In this document: positions 18,269 through 25,293 of the stretch, piece by piece | Position numbering within the stretch: position 1 is the first letter of the stretch | Layout: the number at the start of each line of letters is the position of its first letter | Source of the DNA: Microbispora sp. H13382 | Lineage (GTDB): Bacteria; Actinomycetota; Actinomycetes; Streptosporangiales; Streptosporangiaceae | Direction: 5' to 3' | Length of the DNA stretch: 64,000 nt | NCBI RefSeq assembly: GCF_014161445.1 | Contig: NZ_JABBXA010000019.1 | Span: forward strand, 1 to 64,000 | The notes under the pieces: generated by a model | The model's database searches: none | Told to the model about the DNA's origin: nothing | Seen by the model: the letters and a program-made list of their open reading frames with translations, nothing else | Position numbers and translations under genes: made by a program

Positions 18269-18346
18269 CTACCGGCCCGTGGGCCGCCTGCCGTGGTTGG
18301 CCTTCTTCTTCTTGCGTGCCTTCGACTTGCGCGCGCGTCTGCCCAT
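18269..18346 (-). CDS. 50S ribosomal protein bL37 (25 residues)
   Basis: A 25-codon gene encoding a highly basic peptide that begins MGRRARKSKARKKKK and ends ANHGRRPTGR. This matches the pattern (basic N-terminus followed by ANHGKRP) of the actinobacterial ribosomal protein bL37 found by cryo-EM in mycobacterial ribosomes. The ATG at 18346 has GGAAGG 8 nt upstream and the stop is TAG. It is convergent with the preceding gene (9 bp between stops). It is short enough to be missed by automatic gene calling. Confidence 0.8.
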   Translation of the reverse strand: MGRRARKSKARKKKKANHGRRPTGR

Positions 18347-18434
18347 GAAGACCGCCTTCCGTCGAGTACGGCTTTCGCTCACTGTCCTCCCCTGCACCGC
18401 GACCGGCAAGTACCCGGACCCCAACTCAACATGT

Positions 18435-18456
18435 CCCCACGTGCGTGGGGCATAAT
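18435..18456 (+). promoter_or_regulatory. inverted repeat and -10 box upstream of the DeoR gene
   Basis: CCCCAC-GTGC-GTGGGG (18435-18450) directly abuts CATAAT (18451-18456), a good -10 hexamer 30 bp before the ATG at 18486. The palindrome covers the promoter spacer, so it could be the operator of the DeoR repressor itself. No clear -35 box is seen. Confidence 0.45.
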
Positions 18457-18485
18457 TTGTTTGAATCTGTTGACAGGAGTGGTGG

Positions 18486-19289
18486 ATGCTGGCCCAGCAA
18501 CGGCAGCAGGCGATCCTGGAGAGGGTACGCAGAACCGGCGGGGTGCGCGTCGCGCAGCTCGTACGCGACCTCGGGGTCTCGGACATGACGATCCGCCGCG
18601 ACCTGGAGGTCCTCGCGGAACGCGGCCTGATCGTCAAAGTGCACGGCGGGGCGACCGCCACCGGCACCGGCTCGACGGAGGAGCCGGGCTTCGCCGCCAA
18701 GTCGGTGCGGCAGCAGGCCGAGAAGGAGGCCATCGCCCGCCGGGCGGCCATGCTCGTACGGCCGGGCAGCTCCGTCGCCCTGTCGGCCGGGACCACGACC
18801 TGGACGCTCGCCCACCACCTGGTGGACGTGCCCGAGCTGACAGTGATCACCAACTCGGTGCAGGTGGCCGACGTCTTCCACCGGGCGGGGCGGCCCGACC
18901 AGACCGTGGTGCTGGTGGGAGGTGTGCGCACGCCCTCCGACGCCCTGGTCGGCCCGGTGGCCGTGGCGGCCGTCCGCTCCCTGAACGTCGACACCCTCAT
19001 GCTCGGCGTCCACGGTATGAGCGTCAGGGCGGGATACACCACGCCCAACCTGCTGGAGGCGGAGACCGACCGCGCCCTCATCACGGCCGCCCAGCAGCTC
19101 GTGGTCCTGGCCGACCACACCAAGTGGGGGACGATCGGCATCAGCACGATCGCCGCCCTCGGCGAGGCCGACGTGGTCGTGAGCGACGTCGGCCTGCCGG
19201 AGGAGGCGCGCGCCGCGCTGTCGGAGCACGCCGGCGAACTTCTCCTCGCCGATCCGTCCGGGGAATCCGCGCTGGAGACCGCACTGTGA
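18486..19289 (+). CDS. DeoR-family transcriptional regulator
   Basis: 267 residues. N-terminal DeoR HTH (QQRQQAILERVRRTG; DLGVSDMTIRRDLEVLAERGL; VHGGA at 54-58) and C-terminal sugar-phosphate sensor domain from about 75 to 235 (LSAGTTTWTLAHHL, TVITNSVQVADVF, LVGGVRTPSDALVGPVA, ADHTKWG). It is followed 37 bp later by galT, so it is likely a repressor of galactose metabolism responding to a sugar phosphate. AGGAG stands 6 nt before the ATG. Confidence 0.9.
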   Translation: MLAQQRQQAILERVRRTGGVRVAQLVRDLGVSDMTIRRDLEVLAERGLIVKVHGGATATGTGSTEEPGFAAKSVRQQAEKEAIARRAAMLVRPGSSVALSAGTTTWTLAHHLVDVPELTVITNSVQVADVFHRAGRPDQTVVLVGGVRTPSDALVGPVAVAAVRSLNVDTLMLGVHGMSVRAGYTTPNLLEAETDRALITAAQQLVVLADHTKWGTIGISTIAALGEADVVVSDVGLPEEARAALSEHAGELLLADPSGESALETAL

Positions 19290-19326
19290 CGCCGAACACC
19301 GCACGCTGAAAGTTGGAGACCGCTCT

Positions 19327-20385
19327 GTGAAGCGCACCATCACCCATCTCGCCGACGGCCGCGAACTGATCTACTTCGACCGGCGCGACGACGCCGACCA
19401 CGGCGCCACCGACCCCAGGGACCTGCCGCCGCGCCCGCTCGCCTCCGAGCTGCGCTACGACCCCCTGATGGACGAGTGGGTGGCCGTCGCCAGGCATCGT
19501 CAGACGCGCACCCACCTGCCGTCCGCCGAGGAGTGCCCGCTCTGCCCGGCCCATCCCGGCTCGGAGATCCCCTCGCTGTACGAGGTGGCGGTGTTCGAGA
19601 ACCGGTTCCCGTCGTTCAGCTTCAACACCGGGGCGTACGAGCAGGTGGGCGGCCTGAGCGAGGTGCGGCCGGGGATCGGGCGCTGTGAGGTCGTCTGCTT
19701 CACCTCCGACCACGACGCGTCGTTCAGCTCCCTCAGCGACGAGCAGGCCGAGCTGGTCGTCGAGGCGTGGGCCGACCGTACGGCCGAGCTGTCCGCACTG
19801 CCCGGAGTGGAGCAGGTCTTCTGCTTCGAGAACCGCGGCGCCGAGATCGGCATCACGCTGCCGCACCCCCATGGGCAGATCTACGCCTATCCGTACGTCA
19901 CGCCGCGTACGCGCCAGATGCTGGACGCCGCCGCCCGTCACCGGGGCGGCAACCTGTTCGCGGAAGTCCTGGCCACCGAGCGGAGGGGCCCCCGGGTGGT
20001 GGCCGCCAACGAGCACTGGACGGCCTTCGTCCCGGCCGCCGCGCGGTACCCGTTCGAGGTGCACGTCTACCCGCACCGCCGGGTGCCCGACATCCCCGCG
20101 TTGTCGCCCGAGGAACGGGCCGCCTTCGCGCCGCTCTACATCGAGGTGCTGCGCCGCCTCGACGGGCTGTTCGGCGTCGTCATGCCGTACGTCGCGGCCT
20201 GGCACCAGGCCCCGGTCACCTACCGGCGCGACCTGGCCCATCTCCACCTCCAGCTCTTCACGATCCGGCGTGCGCCGAACAAGCTGAAGTACCTCGCCGG
20301 CTCGGAGTCGGCGATGGGCGCGTTCGTCAACGACGTGCTCCCGGAGGAGGCCGCCCGGATGCTCCGCGAGGTGGTCACGGCTTGA
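19327..20385 (+). CDS. galT: galactose-1-phosphate uridylyltransferase
   Basis: Leloir-pathway enzyme transferring UMP from UDP-glucose to galactose-1-phosphate. 352 residues, usual length. The catalytic HxH motif is in ITLPHPHGQIYAYP, the CPLCP zinc motif is in the N-terminal half, and the second HIT domain contains HVYPHRRVPD and LHLQLFTI. GTG start at 19327 with GGAG 8 nt upstream. It is co-directional with deoR; galE and galK are not in this neighbourhood, which is unusual for actinomycete gal operons. Confidence 0.95.
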   Translation: MKRTITHLADGRELIYFDRRDDADHGATDPRDLPPRPLASELRYDPLMDEWVAVARHRQTRTHLPSAEECPLCPAHPGSEIPSLYEVAVFENRFPSFSFNTGAYEQVGGLSEVRPGIGRCEVVCFTSDHDASFSSLSDEQAELVVEAWADRTAELSALPGVEQVFCFENRGAEIGITLPHPHGQIYAYPYVTPRTRQMLDAAARHRGGNLFAEVLATERRGPRVVAANEHWTAFVPAAARYPFEVHVYPHRRVPDIPALSPEERAAFAPLYIEVLRRLDGLFGVVMPYVAAWHQAPVTYRRDLAHLHLQLFTIRRAPNKLKYLAGSESAMGAFVNDVLPEEAARMLREVVTA

Positions 20386-20432
20386 TCACCGAACGGTTGC
20401 GACTTGGGTGGCACCTGGAGTTTCTTTACCAG

Positions 20433-20438
20433 TAGTAT
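20433..20438 (+). promoter_or_regulatory. -10 box (TAGTAT) for the riboswitch-controlled gene
   Basis: TAGTAT preceded by TTTACCAG places the transcription start near 20445, right at the 5' edge of the riboswitch. The -35 region is weak. Confidence 0.45.
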
Positions 20439-20439
20439 C

Positions 20440-20592
20440 CCTCGCACCGGTTGTCACAGCCGGTACGCCTAATCCCGGGCGCCTCGCCCGGGAGCCGGGG
20501 ACCCAACCACGCATCTGGGGTCAAGGCAGCCGCCTGCCCGGGCTCCTCCAGCCCGCACCCGTCAGCTAACCCGGCAGGCACGTGGAGAGGAG
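20440..20592 (+). ncRNA. c-di-AMP riboswitch (ydaO-yuaA type)
   Basis: The conserved blocks of the actinobacterial ydaO-yuaA riboswitch occur in order: GCCTAATCCC, GAGCCGGGGACCCAAC, CTGGGGTCAAGGCAGCCGC and ACCCGTCAGCTAACCCGGCA, with the variable stems GGGCG/CGCCC between. In actinobacteria this RNA turns off cell-wall hydrolase genes when c-di-AMP is high. Here it ends just before GGAGAGGAG, the Shine-Dalgarno of a secreted peptidoglycan-hydrolase-like gene, so control may be of termination or ribosome access. Boundaries are approximate. Confidence 0.92.
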
Positions 20593-20598
20593 TGGGCT

Positions 20599-21540
20599 CT
20601 GCCCCGCGCGTTCCCCCTGGCCGTCGGTGTGCTCGCCTCCGCCGCCCTCCTGTTCGGCGCGGCCGCCCCGGGCGCCGCCGACCCCAAGCCGACGGAGAAG
20701 CAGCTCAAGCAGGAGCTGTCGGACCTGCGGAAGAGGATCGACCGGCTGATCGCCGACTACAACGCCAAACGGGTCGCGCTCGCCGACGCCCGGGTCGAGG
20801 AGAAGGCCGCGCGCGGGCGGCTGGCCAAGGCGGAGGCCGATTACGAGGCCGCCAGGGACGCCGTACGGCAGATGGCCGGGCTGCGCTACCAGACCGACAG
20901 CTCGATGGCGCTGCCCGACATGAACACCGCCGCGCTGAACTACCAGCTCAAGGAGGAGCAGGCCGCCAGGCTCGAGCACTTCGAGCAGGTCCGCGCCGAA
21001 CGGCAACGCGCCGCGGACGCCGCCAAGACGCTCACCGGACAGCTCAAGACGCAGGCCGCCGAGGTCGCCGCACAGCGCGAGGACGCCGAGGACCTCATCG
21101 ACGAGATCAAGGACAAGCTCGACGCCCTCATCCCGATCGCCCCGGGCAGACGGGCCGGCGGTTCGTGGGCGCCGGAGCTGCCCGCCGGCTCCGACAACAT
21201 CACCCCCCGCATGCGGCTCATGCGCACCGAGGTCGGCAAGACCTTCGACCTGCGGTTTCCAGTGGGCTGCTACCGCGCGGAGAACAGCGGCGAGCACCCC
21301 CTCGGGCGTGCCTGCGACTTCATGATGAGCTCGGGCGGCGCCATGCCCTCCCCCGAGATGAAGGCGCTCGGCGACAGCCTGGCCGCCTGGGCCATCAAGA
21401 ACGGGCCGAAGCTGGGCGTGATGTACGTGATCTGGCAGCAGCGCATCTACAACCTCGGCCACCCTGGCTGGCGGACGATGTCCGACCGCGGCGGAGTCAC
21501 CGCCAACCACTACGACCACGTCCACATCTCGATGTACTAG
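20599..21540 (+). CDS. secreted coiled-coil protein with M15/VanY-like C-terminal peptidase domain
   Basis: Signal peptide (PRAFPLAVGVLASAALLFGA then AAPGAA), a long coiled coil at about 28-165 (RKRIDRLIADYNAKR, QAARLEHFEQVRAER), and a C-terminal ARB_07466/VanY-like domain at about 195-313 with the zinc pattern EHPLGRACD (HxxxxxxD) and DHVHIS (HxH). It probably trims peptidoglycan peptides. The best Shine-Dalgarno (GGAG, 20589-20592) stands 6 nt before a CTG codon at 20599, and only that start keeps the basic n-region of the signal peptide; the first standard codon is the GTG at 20629, with no Shine-Dalgarno. I therefore propose a CTG start. It is controlled by the c-di-AMP riboswitch directly upstream. 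Confidence 0.82.
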   Translation: MPRAFPLAVGVLASAALLFGAAAPGAADPKPTEKQLKQELSDLRKRIDRLIADYNAKRVALADARVEEKAARGRLAKAEADYEAARDAVRQMAGLRYQTDSSMALPDMNTAALNYQLKEEQAARLEHFEQVRAERQRAADAAKTLTGQLKTQAAEVAAQREDAEDLIDEIKDKLDALIPIAPGRRAGGSWAPELPAGSDNITPRMRLMRTEVGKTFDLRFPVGCYRAENSGEHPLGRACDFMMSSGGAMPSPEMKALGDSLAAWAIKNGPKLGVMYVIWQQRIYNLGHPGWRTMSDRGGVTANHYDHVHISMY

Positions 21541-21639
21541 AGGCCCGCAAGCCGTCTACCTGCATGTTCGATCCCGGCAGGACGGGTCAGGGCACATCGA
21601 GGGCACTGGAGCCGTCTGCCGCCCCACGATCCCTTCTTG

Positions 21640-21921
21640 GTCGTCGCGTGTGCACCGCTGATGACCACCCTGACGCTGGCGGGGCAGTCGATGACCGTCG
21701 CGCAGGCGGCCGGGCGTCCCGACGAACAACCCCCGGCCGACCCCGGCGTGATCCCGTTGACCGTTTCGGCGATCAAGACACTGTTCAACGCCGTCACCGC
21801 CCGGCCCGTGTCGCTGGAACACACCGTGCACTGGTTGGCCTGGCGCCGCCGTCATCAAGCCCGCGCCCGCTGGTTCCACCATCGAGCCCGCCTATCCACC
21901 GCATACACCCAGCTCAGCTAG
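21640..21921 (+). pseudogene. transposase C-terminal remnant
   Basis: About 93 codons whose second half (VIPLTVSAIKTLFNAV, HWLAWRRRHQARARWFHH) resembles the C-terminus of IS701/IS4-like actinobacterial transposases, where PLTVPE and WSRWRRRHQARARW are common. There is no catalytic domain, no start with a Shine-Dalgarno, and no inverted repeats nearby, so this is a decayed fragment. The family assignment is from memory and tentative. Confidence 0.55.
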
Positions 21922-22198
21922 CAAATGGCGGCTGCCGCACTAGGGAAAATCATCATCATAAATCCATGAATGTCCTAAAAGTGAGTATTAGTCAATGGAT
22001 GAGTTGACTCATGGTTGATGAGAACTGAACCACATGGTTCGAGGGTGACTGTCTGTTCTTGGTCGTAGGCATGGTGCTACGGTGTCTGCCTGTTCACGCC
22101 CTGCTGTGAAACGGCACCGCATGGCCGTCCCGCCTACCAGGGAGAACAGCAGGTTCGACGCGGCCTTGTCATGCTCTGCCGCCACCCCGAGGACGCCG
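21922..22198 (+). promoter_or_regulatory. AT-richer spacer upstream of the conservon with two 14-bp palindromes
   Basis: No gene is visible. ATGAGT-TG-ACTCAT (21999-22012) and GAACCA-CA-TGGTTC (22027-22040) are perfect 6-bp-arm palindromes 14 bp apart, in a locally AT-rich stretch about 160-200 bp before cvnA. They are candidate operators for the conservon promoter. I could not identify a convincing -10/-35 pair. Confidence 0.4.
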
Positions 22199-23809
22199 AT
22201 GTCAGTAGATGTACCCCACCGGGCGCGGAGAAGGTTTTCACCGAGGGAACTGGCGACCCTCGCCTCTCTCGGCGCCATGATCATTACGGCCTGCGCGTGG
22301 TTGTGGGCGATATCCGCCGCCCCTTATGAGGCCAGAGAGCTGATGGCGCTCGTCGGCGGGGTCTCGGCCGCACTCCTGTCCGGCGCCGTCGCGGCCATTG
22401 TCCACTACTCCGGCACCGGTCGCCGGCTGCGTGAGCAGGCCGAGTGGGCCGGCGCGCGGTTCACCTGGCTGGAGCGGGAAACACTGCGAATGGCCGAGGA
22501 GTCGCTGCCCTCGCTGGGACGTCAGGTGCGGGACGGCGCCTCGGTCGCCGACGCGCTCTCCCAGATACCGCAGCCTCCGGACGGCCCGCTGCGGCACCTG
22601 CTCAGAGCGGCCGGGCACGAGCTCGAACTGCTCGAACGCGAGCGCGCCGTCACCCAGGCGTCCCGCGATGCGACCGAGGGCGAGATCTCCCGGCTGATCG
22701 GCGACACGCTGCCGGAGTTGTTCCGGCGGATCCAGACGGACCGGATGTCGGTGAGCGCCGCGTTGGCCGAGATACGCCAGCCGGAGCAGGACCCGCTACG
22801 CGACCTGCTGCGCGAGACGGCGCGGCAGCTCTCCGAGAGCGAGCGCAGGGGCACCGCCGTGATGGCGGCGTGCGCCGGGGCCGCGGCCCGGGTGCAGGCA
22901 CAGGCCACCAGCCTGCTCGCCCGGCTGCGCGAACTGGAGGAGCAGTACGGCGAGCACGAGGTGTTCGCCGACCTGCTGGACCTGGACCACCGCGTCTCCC
23001 AGATGAGCCGGCTGGCGGACAACATCGCGCTGCTGAGCGGCGGCCGTTCCGGGCGGCGATGGACCCGGCCGATCGTCATGGAGAGCGTCCTGCGCGGCGC
23101 GATGGGCCGCATCAGCGCCTACCGGCGCATCCGGCTGCACTCCACCAGCACCGTCGCCGTCGCGGGGTACGCGGCCGAGGGCGTGATGCACGCGCTGGCC
23201 GAGTTGATGGACAACGCCGCCACGTTCTCGGCGCACGGCACCGAGGTCCACGTGTACGTGGACGAGGAGGACGCCGGCGTCGTGATCACGATCGAGGACA
23301 GTGGCCTGGGGATGCGCCCGCGCGAGCGGCAGCACGCCACCAATCTCGTGTCCGAGCCGCTCGACCTGCGGACGCTGTCCGGTACCCGGCTGGGCCTGGC
23401 GGTCGTGGGACGCCTGGTCGACAAGTACGGCCTGACCGTCAGCTTCCGGTCGTCCGCCCGCGGTGGCACGGGTGTCGTGATGCTGATCCCGCGCCTGCTG
23501 ATCACGCAGCCCCTCTCGGCCACCGTGCCGCCCGACGCCGAGGCGTCGGTCCGCCGCCCCGTGCAGGCCGCCGTGCGGGCACCGGCCGTACCCGCGCAGG
23601 AGGGGCCGGCCGACGAGTCCGAAGATCTGCTGCCAAGGCGGCGCCGGGGGCAGACGCTGGCCGAGGCGACCAGGGCGCGGCAGGCATCGCCGGTCAAGCC
23701 CGCGCGCGAGGGGCCTGACTCGGCTGCGAGGTTCGCCGCGTTCCGCCAAGCCGGCGGCCGCGGGCGTACTTCCTCTTCAGCCCCTCCCCCGGCCCCGGGC
23801 GACTCTTGA
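22199..23809 (+). CDS. cvnA: conservon sensor-kinase-like protein CvnA
   Basis: 536 residues. Two N-terminal membrane segments at about 21-42 (LASLGAMIITACAWLWAIS) and 51-74 (LMALVGGVSAALLSGAVAAIV), a long helical linker, an H-box-like LDLDHRVSQMSRLADNIALLSGG, and a GHKL ATPase domain with N box ALAELMDNAATFS and G box IEDSGLGM. The C-terminal ~110 residues are Pro/Ala-rich and disordered. It is the first gene of a complete cvnABCDE set. CvnA proteins act at the membrane as a receptor for the CvnB-CvnC-CvnD complex. The ATG at 22199 has GAGG 6 nt upstream; the longer frame to 22082 is not favoured. Confidence 0.88.
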   Translation: MSVDVPHRARRRFSPRELATLASLGAMIITACAWLWAISAAPYEARELMALVGGVSAALLSGAVAAIVHYSGTGRRLREQAEWAGARFTWLERETLRMAEESLPSLGRQVRDGASVADALSQIPQPPDGPLRHLLRAAGHELELLERERAVTQASRDATEGEISRLIGDTLPELFRRIQTDRMSVSAALAEIRQPEQDPLRDLLRETARQLSESERRGTAVMAACAGAAARVQAQATSLLARLRELEEQYGEHEVFADLLDLDHRVSQMSRLADNIALLSGGRSGRRWTRPIVMESVLRGAMGRISAYRRIRLHSTSTVAVAGYAAEGVMHALAELMDNAATFSAHGTEVHVYVDEEDAGVVITIEDSGLGMRPRERQHATNLVSEPLDLRTLSGTRLGLAVVGRLVDKYGLTVSFRSSARGGTGVVMLIPRLLITQPLSATVPPDAEASVRRPVQAAVRAPAVPAQEGPADESEDLLPRRRRGQTLAEATRARQASPVKPAREGPDSAARFAAFRQAGGRGRTSSSAPPPAPGDS

Positions 23810-23901
23810 CACGCGTCCGCCGACCACCGGACATTTTTGGATTCACAGATGAGGAGGCAGGGGGCGTCCCTCCCGCGCCGCAGGGGCACCCCGTCGTTTC
23901 T

Positions 23902-24336
23902 ATGAGCACAACCGACGCTTCGCACACCACCGATCGTGACTTCGACTGGCTACTGGAGAACCTCAAGGAGAAGACCCCGGGGATCAGGCATGTGCTGGTG
24001 CTGACCAGGGACGGCCTGAAGATGTGCTTCACCGCCGGCCTCGGCCTGGACGGGGCCGACCAGCTCTCCGCTCTGGCCGCCGGGATCCAGAGCCTCTCGC
24101 TGAGCGCCTCCGCCGAGTTCGGGGACGGCATCGGAGCGGGGCAGGCGATGGTGGAGTTCGCCGGCGGACTGCTGCTCATCGTGCCGGCCGGGGACGGCGC
24201 CCACCTGGCCGTGGTGGCCGAGGAGGACGGCGAGGTGGGGCTTATCGCGCACAACATGAACGAACTGGTGGAGCAGATCGGGGTGTACCTCACCGCGGCA
24301 CCGCGGCAAACGGAGAACAGCGACGACCGCGGATGA
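23902..24336 (+). CDS. cvnB: roadblock/LC7 domain protein CvnB
   Basis: 144 residues of the MglB-like roadblock fold (FDWLLENLKEKTPGIRHVLVLTRDGL, AALAAGIQSLSLSAS, VEFAGGLLLIVPAGDGAHLAVVA). In conservons CvnB is the likely regulator/GAP partner of the CvnD GTPase. The ATG at 23902 is used because the protein begins with a typical STTDASHTT leader before the fold; no good Shine-Dalgarno is visible, and the frame is open back to 23806, where it overlaps the cvnA stop. The gene ends in an ATGA overlap with cvnC. Confidence 0.88.
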   Translation: MSTTDASHTTDRDFDWLLENLKEKTPGIRHVLVLTRDGLKMCFTAGLGLDGADQLSALAAGIQSLSLSASAEFGDGIGAGQAMVEFAGGLLLIVPAGDGAHLAVVAEEDGEVGLIAHNMNELVEQIGVYLTAAPRQTENSDDRG

Positions 24337-24689
24337 CACGGCGAGCCATCGACCAAGAAGACCCTGACCGGCTCTACACCGTCACCGGTGGGCGTACCAG
24401 CGCCGATGAGAAAACCTTCGACTCGGTCTCCCTCATCGTCAGCGAGTGCGCCCCCACCCCCGGTATGCAGTCCGAGCACATCAAGATCCTGCGGATGGCC
24501 CAGCGGCCGACGGCGGTGGTGGAGATCTCAGCGGAACTGCGACTGCCGGTCAGCGTGGTGAAGATCCTGCTGTGCGACCTGCTGGACACCGGTCGCATCA
24601 CCGTCCGTCATCCGTCGATCGCCGCACAGGCCGGACGACCGGATCCCGAAATCCTGAGGCAGGTGCTCGTTGCGCTCCACAACCTCTGA
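24333..24689 (+). CDS. cvnC: DUF742 protein CvnC
   Basis: 118 residues with the DUF742 pattern: LYTVTGGRTSADEKTFDSVSLI split as LYTVTGGRTSAD and FDSVSLIVSE, then QSEHIKILRMAQRPTAVVEIS and PVSVVKILLCDLLDTGRI, a winged-helix-like core. It overlaps cvnB by 4 bp (ATGA), indicating translational coupling. CvnC bridges CvnA and CvnD in the conservon model. Confidence 0.9.
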   Translation: MTRRAIDQEDPDRLYTVTGGRTSADEKTFDSVSLIVSECAPTPGMQSEHIKILRMAQRPTAVVEISAELRLPVSVVKILLCDLLDTGRITVRHPSIAAQAGRPDPEILRQVLVALHNL

Positions 24690-25293
24690 CCAGATGGCGG
24701 CCACCATGCGAACGCCGCTACGCACGACCGCCGCGGACGCCCTGAAAATCGTGATCGTCGGCGGGTTCGGGGCGGGAAAGACGACCATGGTCGGCTCGGT
24801 GAGCGAGATCCGCCCGCTGAGCACCGAGGAGGTCATGACCCAGGCGAGCGTGGGCATCGACGACGCCAGCCGGGTACGGACCAAGTCGACCACCACGGTG
24901 GCCTTCGACTTCGGCCGGATCACGCTGAACGCGAGCAAGGTGCTTTACCTGTTCGGCGCGCCCGGTCAGCAGCGGTTCTGGTTCGTGTGGGACCAGTTGT
25001 TCGCCGGCAGCCTGGGCGCGGTCGTCCTGGTGGACGCCCGCCGCCTGGAGGATTCCTGGTACTCCATCGACCGGCTGGAGCACCACCGGACCCCGTTCGT
25101 CGTCGCGGTCAACCGCTTCACCGACGGGCCCACCCTGGATTCGGTGCGCGAGGCGCTGGCGCTGTCGCCCGAGGTCCCGCTCGTCGACTGCGACGCGAGA
25201 GAGCGGTCCTCGTCCAAGCACGTGCTGATCACGCTCATCGAGCACCTCACCCGCACCCACGACCAGTTGCCCGCCCGAGAGAGCATGCCGTGA
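24670..25293 (+). CDS. cvnD: small GTPase CvnD (ATP/GTP-binding protein)
   Basis: Ras-like GTPase; P-loop GGFGAGKTT, switch/G3 region YLFGAPGQQRFWF, and NRF in place of the canonical NKxD (VVAVNRFTDG). With the TTG start at 24670, inside the end of cvnC and preceded by GAGGCAGG, it has 207 residues; ATG codons at 24694 and 24706 are alternatives without better ribosome sites. It ends in a GTGA overlap with the P450 gene. It is the signalling switch of the conservon. Confidence 0.88.
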   Translation: MRSTTSDQMAATMRTPLRTTAADALKIVIVGGFGAGKTTMVGSVSEIRPLSTEEVMTQASVGIDDASRVRTKSTTTVAFDFGRITLNASKVLYLFGAPGQQRFWFVWDQLFAGSLGAVVLVDARRLEDSWYSIDRLEHHRTPFVVAVNRFTDGPTLDSVREALALSPEVPLVDCDARERSSSKHVLITLIEHLTRTHDQLPARESMP

